DNA from: Ariolimax columbianus
Taxonomy: Eukaryota; Mollusca; Gastropoda; Stylommatophora; Arionidae
Assembly: GCA_036924085.1 (NCBI GenBank)
Contig: JAVGWX010000002.1
Location: forward strand, 151,221,571-151,285,570
Length of the DNA stretch: 64,000 bases
Direction: 5' to 3'
Below the pieces are notes generated by a model that saw only the letters and a list, made by a program, of their open reading frames with translations, did no database searches and had not been told where the DNA came from. The position numbers were made by a program, and so were the translations under genes. Positions 1 to 10,984 of the stretch are shown here, in pieces; position 1 is the first letter of the stretch, and every line of letters starts with the position of its first letter.

Positions 1-176
1 CTCTCAATTATCTTTAACTGGACCTGTTGTAGATGACCTATTTCACGAATGCTTCTTCCATTCGGTTGAGTTGTGAAAGGGCTCGCGACAAACAAATTCG
101 AAACGGCCGTGGTAGTTACAAGAGGCTGTGCTGCATTGCGGGTATTTTAAATAAAGAAAGGAACTGAAGATATATA

Positions 177-237
177 TGCACACACACAGACACACAAACA
201 AGCACACACCCACGCACGTGTGTGTGTGCGCGTGTTC

Positions 238-269
<32 letters not shown>

Positions 270-270
270 C
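177..270. repeat. (CA)n/(TG)n dinucleotide tract in FMO intron 3
   Basis: Imperfect alternating CA then TG runs just beyond the exon 3 donor. The ORF that reads through as HTHTHT is an artefact of this tract. Confidence 0.9.
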
Positions 271-299
271 TGCGTATTTATGTCATGTGTGTTATTTAC

Positions 300-380
300 C
301 TTGATCACTCGAGTATTAAATTGAATGTATTTTCCAATTCCATAGTGTTCGACGGCCCTCTTGAAATATTTAAACATTGC
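300..380 (-). CDS. FMO-like flavin monooxygenase, exon 3
   Basis: Third exon, 81 bp and 27 codons, phase 0 on both sides. The acceptor is CCAACAG and the donor is AAG before GTAAAT. It encodes AMFKYFKRAVEHYGIGKYIQ followed by FNTRVIK, matching the FMO block 'YF..YA.HF.L...I.F.T.V..V' that follows exon 2 in the family. The remaining exons, with the NADPH-binding site and C-terminus, must lie beyond the left edge of the window. Intron 2 between this exon and the previous one is 4.9 kb and is largely filled by a LINE. Confidence 0.85.
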
Positions 381-390
381 CTGTTGGAAG

Positions 391-978
391 TATAGTGACA
401 TACGAAGCGGAATTAAAACCAACAAATAACATGTAGAGGAGATGCATCAGTCAAATCCTAGATTCAACATATACGGAACTAATATCAAATGCCAACATAT
501 TAGATACAAAACATTCTGTCGGTCAATATAAAGACCTACAGACCCTTGCAGATACACGCAAACTCTAACGGTGCAGTGAAATGTGAAGGTCAAATAAACT
601 GCCAAACTATCATCATCATGCAGCATGTCCTTTTCAGTAAGTTTGTCTTACAACAGCCGATTTGTAAGACTTATTATGTGACTTTACTCATATGAATAAT
701 CGTGGTAGTCCTGTAAACTAGGAAGACCCAGAACAAGATGGACATCTACTGTGTAGAAGTGGGAGGAGCAGCAAATGCACGAGACAGCAACACTGGCAGG
801 GCACAGACAGAAGTAGACACTGACAAGTCATAATATATCCAGATGTGATGTCGTGAAGGTTAGGAGACAGAAGAAGAAAACTGAAGTGAGTTATTACTTC
901 TGGTGTTTCGTTGGAGCATAGTGTTATAATTATTACACCACCTTCTCTCCCAGAAAGGGGGGCGGAGGGCGGGGTACT
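391..978. other. Intronic interval with possible LINE C-terminal remnant
   Basis: Part of FMO intron 2. Around 718-870 the plus strand reads GRPRTRWTST followed by a frame-broken stretch like the 'RGRPRTRW...RQKW' end of LINE reverse transcriptases. The match is short and interrupted, so it is only a hint. Nothing else is recognised here. Confidence 0.3.
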
Positions 979-3900
979 TCTTCTTCTTCTTCTGCGTACA
1001 CAGTCAGACAGTAACCATTATTTTTTCGAAAAAAGCGGCGGTCATCCTGAGGCTCTCGCTACTGCCATAGAGCTTGTCTTGCAGTTCCACTGGTAATGGC
1101 CACATCTGCTCTCTCTGATCCTCGTATGTCGGGCAGTTCTGCAGCAGATGTTCAGTGGTCATTTTACAAGTACCGCACGGGCATTCGTCGGTACTCCCTA
1201 TCTTCAATTTGTTGAATAGGTGGTACCTCAGTCTGTTGTGGCCAGTGCGAAGTCTGAAGACAACGACCTGCTCTCTTCGGTTCAACTGGTAATAGGCATC
1301 GTTTTTGGTGTAACCAGTATGTTCGGTTTCCCATTTGGTCATGTATCTGGCTTTGATAAGCCGTTTTGACTCTTCGTACGTCATACTGGTATCTGTTTGT
1401 GGTAGTCTTGCACCTTCTTTTGCCAGTCTGTCTGCCTCCTCGTTGCCTTGGATGTTGCAGTGAGATGGGACCCACTGTACCAATACCCTTTTTGGTGCGG
1501 ACTGCTGGCACAGTTTGCAGAGTGCTGCTCTTAAGTCATTAAGCTCAGTGTTTTTCTGGCTTGTTAGCGCTGTGACTACGGCGAGAGCATCTGTCAGCAG
1601 GACTATATGGCTCTCATTTTCACTGTGTGTCACCATTTCTTCCACTGCCGCCCTCAGTGCCTCTGCCTCCGCTCTGAAATTGCTTGTGTACTTACCAGTA
1701 GCGAATGACAGTGTTATTTTTCTGCCATTTGGTAGGTTCAGGAATGCTCCTGCCCCTCCGTTCTGTGTAGTGTTTGTTACAGAACCGTCGGTGTATGCAT
1801 GGGTCCAGTCCATGCTTGGGTAGCTTTTCGTTATGAAGCTTAGGGTAGTGTCTCTCCTTTCTTTTTCAGTCTGGCAGTTTTTGTTTGCAATACCTGGTAT
1901 ATTTTCTACCACATCTGGAAATATATCATGCCTCCAGGTAGGTTTTCGTACAGTAGTGATGGGTTTTGGTGTTGTTAGTGCGTTTATGGGATCTTCGTGC
2001 ATCTTTGCTTTGGCTATTTCTGCAAAGTTTCTCCGCTTTAGTTTCCCATTTCCCAAATTGTTTAGTCTCTGGTACATTGGGTGGTCCGTCAGTCTTCGGA
2101 GTTTCTCTGACTGCAGCTGGGCTCTGCAGTCTCTTCTATCGGTCATGGATTGCAGTTTTGTAATCTTTTCAAGTTCTACAATTGGCGTTGACTTCATGCC
2201 ACCTGTTATAATTCTCATGGCTTGGTTTTGAAGTTTGTTAACTTTATCGAAGTTCGCCTTCGCTGCTGTTGTCCATGCCGCAATGCCATACTCGAGAACT
2301 GGTCTCACTCTTCCAGTGTACAGTTTCTTTAGTATGCCTTCGTCTGCTCCCCAGCTTGTGCCAGCAAGTTTCCTCATGATTGCCATTCTTTCTCTGGCTT
2401 TCATTCGGTTTCTCTCAATCTGACTTTTCCATGTCATGCGCCGATCAAATGTTGCTCCCAGATAGGTTGGGTTGTCGTTTGGCTGCAGGATTTTGCCATT
2501 TAGACTTAATTTGGTACTTTGGGGTTTTAATGAAAGCGAGAATATTGTGCACGTGGTTTTCTCCTCGTTTATTTTGACCAGCCATGAGTTCGCCCACTCT
2601 TCCAGCGATGTTAGGGCCGTCTGCATCCGATTTCTTGCTATGGTGAGATTCTTTTCAAAGGTCCACATAGCCAGATCGTCTGCAAACATTGAGCTATGGA
2701 CTCTTCTTGGTATATTCTCTGTAATATCGTTTATATATACCAGGAAGAGTGTGGGTGACAGTACTCCCCCTTGGGGTACTCCCTGCTCGAGTGTCACCTT
2801 TTTGCTCATCTGCCCTTGTACTTGGACTCTGGCCGTTCTTTGTTTGAGGTAGTGGTTGATCCACTTGTACATTTTCCCACAAACATCACTTCTTCTTAGC
2901 TTGACTCCATCTTTACAGACTTTGTCAAATGCCTTTTCCAGATCCACCCAAACAGCTACTGTGTGTTTCTGTGCCTGGTAGGCATCTTCTATCTCCTGGG
3001 TTATGAGGATGACCTGGTCCTCAGTGGATCTGTGCTGTCTAAAGCCGGCTTGCTGTGGAATTAGTATTCGTTTTTCTTCCAGATGCCACATCAGTCTGGT
3101 GTTTATCATCCGTTCCATCAACTTGCCGACACAGCTCAGTAGGCTGATGGGCCTGTATCCATTTGGATCTGTTTTATCCTTTCCTGTTTTTGGTACTGGT
3201 ACCAGTATTGCATCTTTCCATGCCTGGGGTACAATACCCCTTTACCAGCTTTGGTTCAGGACTGACAGTAGTTTTCTCTTCGCTGTTTGGCCCAGCTCCA
3301 TCAGCATTTCGTTTGTTATCCCATCTTTTCCGGGAGATTTCCTTTTCTTTAGTGTTCTCATAGCCTCTTCCATTTCGCGCATTGTTAGTTTGGCCATCAT
3401 GTGCTCTTCGGGAGCCGTATTTATGTTTTCGTGTCCCTTTAGCTCTTCGCTAATGTCTGTATGCTTTTCTGCAGGGACCTCGATGTGGTTTGCTCTAGGA
3501 TAGTGATCGACAAAGGCGTTTGCGGCTTTCTTACCTGTGATCAAGTTCTCGCCCTGCTTGATAGTAATTTGTTTATTTGACGGGGTTTCGTCGTTCAAGG
3601 CTCTGACTAGCTTCCATAACTTGTTCCCGTCTTTGTCCAGGTTTAGACTTTCCGTTTTATCTTTCCAGCTTTCTCTTGCTGTTTGTTTGAGAGTGTGTTT
3701 GTACTTCGCCGCAGCGGCTTTGAGGGCGATGTTTGCCTCCATGGATTTTTCTCGCTCTGCCATGTTCCTAGCGTTTGTTACTGCATCTTCCACTTTCTGC
3801 AACTCATCATTCCAGTAGGGCTTATAGTTTTTCCTAGCTCCTCTTGGGATGGTTTCAGTGGCGGCTTGCATTATTGCCTTGCTTAGGCTCTCTACCATGG

Positions 3901-4590
3901 GCTTCATTTTGGTGTTTCGTGTGTTTATGGTTTTACACAGCCCATCTGTCAGGATTGCAAATCTGTCCCAGTCGGCTCGTTTGTAATTCCAACGTGGGAG
4001 CGGTTTTGTTTCCTGTGGGCCTACTTCCATGTCAATGGTTAGCCTGATCGGCCTGTGGTCGCTACCTGCCAGTTGGTTTAGCACCTGGCGGTCTATTTGA
4101 TGGTGTATGTCCTGTGTGGAGAAGGCCAAATCTGGAGTCGAGGTGGTATGCCATGTTCTTGAATAGAAGCTAGGGCTATCCTCCGGCCTATTGATTAGGG
4201 AGAGATTTGCATCTATCTCCCAATCTTCCACTTCGTCACCTCTGCTGTCTGTGTCAGAGTATCCCCATCTCTCCGAGTGGCTGTTGAAATCTCCAACTAC
4301 TATGCAGTTGGAGTCTCTGACCTCCATACTCGAGAGCGATAGGTCTCTGTTTGGTGGTCCGTACAGATTGAAAATGCGGAACTTCGTCTCTTGAGCCATT
4401 ATGTCAACTCCTACAATTTCTGCTTGTCCGGTGTGATTGACAGATACCGCGCTACTCGGTATGCAGTTTCTGGTCAGTATCAGGACCCCTCCTTTGTGGC
4501 CTTCTCTATCTAGACGGAAGGTCTGATATCCTCTGATTGAGAATTTATGGTTAGGGCGGGGTACAATCCATTGTATTTCGTTTGTTCAAT
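979..4590 (-). mobile_element. APE-type LINE (EN-RT-RNase H), copy 1, 5'-truncated
   Basis: A 3.6-kb non-LTR retrotransposon in the second intron of the FMO gene, in the same orientation as the gene. It contains an apurinic-like endonuclease, reverse transcriptase, RNase H and C-terminal Cys/His motif. The 3' UTR is almost absent: about 11 bases separate the TGA from a (GAA)n tail (979-993 on this strand as CTT repeats). The 5' end is cut within the endonuclease, as expected for incomplete target-primed reverse transcription, and abuts a fragment of another LINE family at about 4590. An RNase H downstream of RT suggests the I/Jockey superfamily; the exact clade needs a tree. Confidence 0.93.
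1004..4585 (-). pseudogene. LINE ORF2: endonuclease-RT-RNase H, one premature stop
   Basis: A single reading frame is open from about 4585 to 1004 except for one TAA at 3242-3244 that follows LLSVLNQSW; the frame continues as RGIVPQAWKDAILVPVPKTG, so this is a nonsense mutation and not a frameshift. Endonuclease residues visible include LYGPPNRD, VVGDFNSHS and GSDHRPI; about the first 40 residues of the domain are missing. Counting from the ATG at 3121, RT shows QAGFRQHRST (24-33), QGVPQGGVLSP (113-123) and the catalytic FADD (146-149). RNase H has its acidic set D445, E485, D511, D564. A C-x-C...H-x4-C cluster lies at 647-663. A one-base change would leave a domain-complete RT and RNase H, so the copy is young. 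Confidence 0.93.
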
Positions 4591-4825
4591 TGTTGTATCC
4601 GTTATAAGTATGTTCATATATCCGCCAAGCATCATGTCCTTTATAGAATGTCGCTCCCATCACAGAAACTCGTTCCCTTGCCAAAACTCCATTCTCCGCC
4701 ACAGTCATACCCAGGCATTCCTGGATATCTTGGTGCCATCGTCTTCATGGTCTACCCGTTCCTCTTTTACCTGACACAATACCTTCCATCACTGTTCCCT
4801 TGAGACCATTGTGTCTCTTGATGTT
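4590..4825 (-). mobile_element. 3' end fragment of a second LINE lineage
   Basis: On the minus strand this reads KRHNGLKGTVMEGIVSGKR, then GRP and a stop, then RRWHQDIQECLGM, a typical RT C-terminal tail. Nearly the same nucleotides recur on the plus strand at 16665-16870 (HIQRHNGLERTVMAGM, GRPRRQWYQDIKECLGLTGG). Frames are broken. The LINE copy 1 truncation point falls inside or against this piece, so it was probably the older resident. Confidence 0.75.
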
Positions 4826-5320
4826 GCATATATATATATATATATACACTACTACTACTAGTACTATTAGCAATAATCTAAGAATAACTTACACTTACAA
4901 TATATCACCCTATTATAAATCAAAAACTAAGAAATCAAAAGAATTTTATTACATTGCTCTTGACTTATTTAGACCTTAGAGTGTGACAAGATTAATGTAA
5001 ACATGAAGTAATAAGAAGATAATGGACTTATACTTTCATTCCCTGTATCGTTTTTCATCTATTGTTTCATTTCTCCTTGTCTCTCTTAATGCCTGATATA
5101 TAGATAGATGGAGAGCGAAATATGGAGCGAACAAGAGAACCACAGTGATGAGAGGAACAGATAGAGAAAGAAACAGAGAAAGAGAAAAAAAATTAAAGAT
5201 TGAGAAGAAGGTTGAGAAGAAGGTTGATTAAGTGATAGAAAAAGAGAGAAAAATAAAATAACGTTAGATAAGTGATTAACAAATCACTGAAAAGAAAGAT
5301 TACAAAGCCACGACTCTTAC
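4826..5320. other. AT-rich intron sequence, no gene seen
   Basis: Starts with (TA)n at about 4828-4848 and a short ACT run. A purine-rich GAGAAAGA stretch lies at 5100-5240. Otherwise plain AT-rich FMO intron 2 leading to the exon 2 donor. Confidence 0.6.
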
Positions 5321-5466
5321 CTTAGCACTTAGGTATGGTGTGTCCTGAGGATTAGGTGGAAAGTCGCTGTAGCAGTTATTGAACTTGGATGAGTTTGTGA
5401 TGAGGCTTTCCCATATGGATGGAGTGTTGGTAGGTTGAGAGTAGTCCTTCTTGTGCCAAATGCCAC
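5321..5466 (-). CDS. FMO-like flavin monooxygenase, exon 2
   Basis: Second exon of the same minus-strand FMO gene, 146 bp. It begins after an ACACAG acceptor, completes the split glycine codon, and encodes GGIWHKKDYS, then SIWESLITNSSKFNNCYSDF and PPNPQDTPYL. These correspond to the family's GGLW, the 'S.Y..L.TN.SK..M.F.DFP' block and the region before the active-site entrance. It ends in phase 0 with AAG before GTAAGAG. The phase fits both neighbours, which strongly supports a real, spliced gene. The reading frame stays open upstream of the acceptor (to about 5677), but that part shows no FMO similarity and is taken as intron. Confidence 0.88.
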
Positions 5467-5854
5467 CTGTGTTAACATGAAATGCAGATGTAATTGTTAA
5501 CAGTGGAAAAACAATTGAATGACCAACAAAGCGATTTTGAAATTGAATAAAAAATAAACAAAAATATGCCATACACACTTTTGCTTTTCTGTCCACAACT
5601 GTGCCGTTGGGCAGCCGTATGGATCTGACATCATCTGCTGTGGTATAACTGTGTTGCAACGATCCTTGCAAGCCCATGTGGTTGTAGTTTTTCTGTTACG
5701 TCACCGTCACATATCCAATTGACACGTGTACTTTTGTGCGTCTTTTTACCAGACTATCTGACAGTATAGTCGTGCAGTGGAAGATTACTTTCTTGCATTC
5801 TCATGAAGTATTCTGTTTTCTTTCTTGATGTGTATTCAGTGTAAGCAGAAGTAA

Positions 5855-6509
5855 AAACGTTTTTACACATGTACCTTTCTCTTACTATAAACACATTATC
5901 ACACATATAACTTGCTTTGTCTATAAACAAATTGTCACACACACAATTTGCTTTGTCTATAAACACATTGTCACACATATACTTTTCTTTGTCTATAAAG
6001 ACATTGTCACACATATGACTTGCTTTGTCTATAAACACATTGTCATACATATAACGTGATTTGTCTTTCAACACATTGCCACACATATTATTTGCTTTGG
6101 CTATAAACACGTTTCACACACATAATTTGCCATGCAAATAAACACTTTTCACACACATAACTTGCCATGCAAATAAACACTTTTCACATACATAACTTGC
6201 CCCGACAGCAAAAATATGTTCACATATTTATCTTGCCCTTACTGCAAATACATTGTCCACACATAACTTGCCCTGACATTAAACATATTTTCACGCACAT
6301 AATTGATCTTACTACAAACACATGTTAACATGTATAGCATGCCCTGACCCCAAACATATGATCTCATATATTACTCGCCTGGAACCACAAAAACATTTTA
6401 ACCCATGCAACTTGCACTGACTACACACACATTTTCATACGTACAACTCGCCCTGACTGCAAACACACTTTAACACATATACTTGATCCGACTACAAACA
6501 TATGTTCAC

Positions 6510-6606
<97 letters not shown>

Positions 6607-6870
6607 ATGCCCTGGCTACAAAGACTGTTTTCACATACATAACTTGCGCTGACTACAAACACATTTTCACATATATAACTTGCTATGGCCAAAAACACAT
6701 CTTCACACATATAATGCTCCGTGGCTATAAACCTACAAACACTTTTCACACATACCATGTCATGACTACCATCACACTTCCACACAGATAACTTACCCTG
6801 ACTGTGAACATATTTCACAGATATAACTTACGGTGACTACAAACACAAACATGCTTTAAAAATGATGTCT
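5855..6870. repeat. 36-bp minisatellite in FMO intron 1
   Basis: A tandem array with a 36-bp unit around ACTTGCTTTGTCTATAAACA, best preserved at 5880-6100 and increasingly diverged to 6510 and again at 6605-6870. As the period is a multiple of three, the minus strand shows a spurious repeated peptide (KASYMCDNVFID). A (TA)n tract interrupts the array. Confidence 0.88.
6514..6604. repeat. (TA)n tract, about 45 units
   Basis: Uninterrupted TA dinucleotides within the 36-bp minisatellite of FMO intron 1. It gives an IYIYIY artefact in translation and is a likely length-polymorphic site. Confidence 0.97.
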
Positions 6871-8201
6871 CAAGCTTGCGCACTACTAAATGCGAACCAC
6901 ATAAGGCCCACAAATTATTTATTTGCAAAATGTTCTATATGACGGGGTGGACATTTCTCACAATACAGAAACATGGTCTAACTGAACAGAAGACTTTTAT
7001 TAAAGGTGAGTTTCCTCTCTGTAAAACACATATTGTTAGACACGTTAAACAAATAATAGAAAGTCTCAAGAAAAGAGATTAACATGAAACGTAACGTACA
7101 ATGTATATTTAAGTGTCACTGTCCAACTGATAATGGGGTCTGCAGATTTGTATCCAATTTTGTAATAGTTATCTTAGCACATTTTTTAAGTTCATCTTTA
7201 TCTGGTTGTTTGAGACAAACTCTTCTCAAATTAAATTGTTTTTTTCTCATTTTAAGAAGATCTCTCGATATTTGTTTTTTCAAATGATGAAAGGGACCAA
7301 AAGGAGAACAAATACAAGTAATTCTGTAACCTGCAAGTCATGTCGCAAAAGAGGATAAACAAAGTTGACACAGGGATATAAATATATCCTGGAGAAACTG
7401 AAGCAGGTAAAACTACGAAATATATTTGCCTTTCAGCATGCGTGGACTTCGAAGTATTTGTTGAAGACCAATTTTCTACAAGGAGCTAAAGTGGGTTTAC
7501 TTCTACTGGTAACAGCTATTTCTTGCATTATTTATTATTAAATTAACTGATGTTAAGAAATACACAAAGTATTTAAATTATAAAATGGGTTCAATTTTGA
7601 GTGACTGTTGCAAGCTCAACCTCTGATGTAGTTTTTAAAAATAAATTATTCCGATCAAGTCGTGATCAGTATTTCTCAGATAGAATGCTCTAAAATAACG
7701 CCAACGGAGAGAAAGAATTTAGAATTAAAAACATGATCCTGTAGAAATGAGATAATTTCCTGACGTTTGAAGTTCATCTCTCAGTCAGTTTGACTTGAAA
7801 AAATAGTTTTGCTCAGATAATATAACCTTCATTGCTACAGCGATTCACTAGATGACTAGACTAAACGATGCCACTGGAAACAAGAAGCGAAGACACAATT
7901 CTGAAGTGAGTCAAGCAGTACAATTTTCTTTTCAACAGTTACAGACAATTCACAAAACAGAAAGATGTTGTTCCAAATTGACCTAGTAGGTTAACGACGC
8001 AAAAGACCATCCAGGAGACATTGGTCTTTCATCATGTAGGTCTCGGTGGATCTAACTTGAGATACCAACTCTTGATAATGCCATCTTCCTAACATTTGCT
8101 AATACCCTCCCATTTCTTCATGCACATAACCCCCTTCCCTCCAACCACATACACACACGCATTCACATACGTACAGACACATACACACTCACATCTCTTA
8201 C
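6871..8201. other. FMO intron 1 remainder, nothing recognised
   Basis: AT-rich sequence with short ORFs lacking any family signature. An (ACA)-rich stretch at 8130-8190 lies next to the exon 1 donor. Confidence 0.6.
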
Positions 8202-8325
8202 CCACGTCAGAATCCAGCTCGTAGCATGTCGGCTCAAACCCCTGGGTTATGCATTCCTTCAGAGCCGCTATACCCGCGGCGCCTGCTCCAACTACACATG
8301 CTGTCTTGGCTGGCATCTTGTTCAT
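8202..8325 (-). CDS. FMO-like flavin monooxygenase, exon 1 (start of gene)
   Basis: First coding exon of a flavin-containing monooxygenase, an enzyme that uses FAD, NADPH and O2 to oxygenate soft N or S centres. The exon encodes an N-terminal dinucleotide-binding strand with the GxGxxG motif (VVGAGAAGIAAL), then a cysteine/glutamate-rich stretch ending DSDVG, as in the FMO Rossmann fold that binds FAD. Two in-frame ATGs are possible (8325 and 8316); the second gives MPAKTACVVGAG, closer to usual FMO spacing. The exon ends in phase 1 at GACGTGG before GTAAGAG, a strong donor. The next exon supplies the second Gly and the GIW that follow in all FMOs. Family assignment is secure; the FMO subtype and substrate cannot be told from three exons. 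Confidence 0.88.
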
Positions 8326-8469
8326 ATAAAAGGTTGCACACAACAAAACGTAGTCGCCCAACTGGTGCTAAATGTGATAAAACACGAGAACATTAGTTCA
8401 TCAATCAGTACCGTATTTAGAACGCAAGTTTTTGCAGACATAGGACCGAGACTTCACCCTTGGAAATGT

Positions 8470-9420
8470 ATTACTATCCAATACTGAAGCATTTTCCACA
8501 ACGGTTAGTTTATTGTCTTAGAACACTGGACCATATCACATATTTGAAACATGTTACAGCATTGAATCATTTTACATCACTGGAAGATGTTACAATATTT
8601 GATGATATTGTAACACCATACTAAATTACAGTATTCGATATGAAAACAACATGGACTGTATTACACCATTGGATCGTATGACAACATTGGACGATATTGC
8701 AGAATTGTACAATATGACAACATTGGACGATATTACAGAATTGTACAACATGACAACATTGGACGATATTACAGAATTGTACGATATGACAATATTGGAT
8801 GGTATTAGAACATTGGACGATATTATAGCATTGCATGATATTACACCATTGGATGATATTACAACATATGACGATATTACAACATTGGATGATATTACAT
8901 CACTGTAATATATAGCAGTAAATCATATTATAACATCGGATTATGTTGCACCATTACCTTGATCTATATATTTTGAATATATTACATTGTACAATATTAA
9001 GCTATTCAACCATATTACAATATTGGAGCATATGATAAAATTGGATTATGTTGCAACATTAGCTAGTTTTATAAATTTTGAACATATTACAACAATGTAC
9101 CATAATACGATATTGAACCATATTACAACATCGCAGCCTATTATAAACGTTGATAATATTATGACATTAGGAAATAGGACTAACGTTGATACATTTTACA
9201 GCATTACATTATATTAAAATATGTATTCACTTAGTACCACTCCACAATATAACACTATTGCAGTATGTTCTATAAATAGGCAAATTATTAATTTACAGTA
9301 CGCTTACAAATTGATTATACGCCATTATAAAATATTCCATATACATGTATAGCACCCTTATGTAACATTAGTACATGTTAGAATACATTTAAAAAATTGC
9401 TAGTTTATTATTATACAACA
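8470..9420. repeat. 18-bp minisatellite, strongly diverged at the edges
   Basis: Units of 18 bp with core TTGGACGATATTACAACA. At 8668-8905 successive units stay in phase and alternate two variants, giving a 36-bp higher-order step. Beyond about 8905 the units decay into AT-rich sequence with recurring ATATTACAACATT. The plus-strand peptide LDDITT repeats is an artefact. It lies just upstream of the FMO gene start. Confidence 0.85.
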
Positions 9421-10039
9421 TTAAAAGATGCGCATTCCCTCTGGTTTTAACTGCAACAGTTAAGAAGACTGTACGATAGTTGCCAGCATGGTCTAGCTTG
9501 TTGATGTGCCACAGAATAACGGATAGACAAAGCATGAATCATACCTGGTCGTGTTACGTCAATGTGGACACAATCAAGGGGTAAAGATAGAAAATACACA
9601 TGAAGCAGTTATCTGCATGTCCCACAGAAAATCTGCAAACTGTCGAAGGGTACGAAAGTCAAACTCGACAGAAATTCCTGTTGAAGTTGGACGGACGGTA
9701 AACATGGATAATGAAATAGTGAAACGTAAAGCTCACCAAGGTCATCAACAAGTAGAAGATAAACAAGTCATATGTGTAACGAATCCAATTCTATAATTAT
9801 CGCCATTTTCCTGCCTTTTGTTGATCAACGTAGCTCAATAGAAGACAACCAAAGTTGCAGAATCAAATACAAATACAAAATATGGTATGTGCTTACAATA
9901 AATATCACCTTACTACCTAAAAAGAAAAAAAAATGATTAAATAAAGTAGACGCTTTTACAATTTTCCGTGGAACGAACATTTTCCAACAGCAAAAACAGT
10001 TAGAACTTTCCTTCCCATAAACCTTTAAATAAAATGTGT
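9421..10039. other. No gene seen
   Basis: AT-rich interval. A short plus-strand ORF at 9551-9796 has basic composition but no recognisable motif, and I do not call it. Confidence 0.55.
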
Positions 10040-10720
10040 GACATTTGTTGTTTTTACCGATCCAGCGGCATCTTTCGGGCTCTTGCCCTTCGACCCAACG
10101 TTTTGTAATGGCATCTGCACGAGTTTATCATGTGTCTAGTGCCATACAAAGTCTTCCATTTATCTGGCTTCGGAGGAAGAAGTATTTTCCTAATATCGTT
10201 GAGCGCTGAGCACTCAAAGAGATTATGACAAATGGTTTTGTATGAGTATGTACACAGCTGACAATCAGGAGTGTGTTGTGGTTTGATTATGTTCAGGCGG
10301 TTATTAGGTGGGGTGTGTTCGGTTCTATACCGGAAAAGTGTGAACTGATCTAGCGTTCTGAGTTGATTGATACTGTTATTTGGCATGGGGTCTAACGTAA
10401 TTATGTAGAGCTCCTTCGCCGTGTTTCCTGTAGCCCCTCTGTTCAGTCACGTTTCTTTGTTTCCTATTCTTATCAGTAGTTGTGCTGTTTGGAAAGTTGA
10501 TGCTGTATGTAGATGTACTTGTCTTTATCTTTTTTTTTTTGCTAATCTCTCAGCCTTGTCATTGTGAGTTGTGTTAGAGTGTCCATAGATCCACATCACA
10601 TAATGAAAACAGGAGAGGTGCTAATGTGATCAATGTCTAGAAATATTTGCATAAGGTCATACTTCAATGTCAGGAATTTAGAATAACATAAGTCTGTGAA
10701 AATAACAATGTTTTCGGTCT
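10040..10720 (-). mobile_element. LINE 3' fragment: RNase H and C-terminal Cys motif
   Basis: An ORF at 10054-10386 reads FRYRTEHTPPNNRLNIIKPQ, CQLCTYSYKTICHNLFECS and ends LGRRARARKMPLDR, the usual end of RNase H-bearing LINE polyproteins (RTGH...C.LC...E...H.L.EC). Upstream on the minus strand, broken frames give WIYGHSNTTHNDKAERLA (RNase H, normally WIPGH....NE.AD.LA) near 10535-10600 and VIFTD near 10700. It differs from LINE copy 1, so it is a separate lineage. The 5' part is absent. Confidence 0.8.
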
Positions 10721-10984
10721 TTGATGTAAAGGCATTAACAAGTATTCACATATGGCACAACGCAGTTTCTGTAATTGCATCTATAATTGAAGTGATTTCA
10801 GTTTCATAGTTGGAGCATAGCTCATAATTGAAATATAATACTTAAATAGATCGTCTGGAGGAGTATTCTATATGAACGCAATAACCTGATTTGATGGGGG
10901 CCCTAAATACAAATGCATCAGTATGTACACATGTATCCATTCTCCGAGATTGGCTTCAATAGTTCTTGAAGCTGCTCACATGAG

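Noticed and set aside
1515..4047. Plus-strand ORFs of 60-170 codons
   Set aside because: They are shadows of the minus-strand LINE ORF.
5570..5677. Extension of FMO exon 2 upstream
   Set aside because: The frame is open but does not resemble FMO, and a good ACACAG acceptor at 5467 fits the exon phase.
8621..8908. ORFs with LDDITT or CNIVQC repeats
   Set aside because: They result from the 18-bp minisatellite on both strands.
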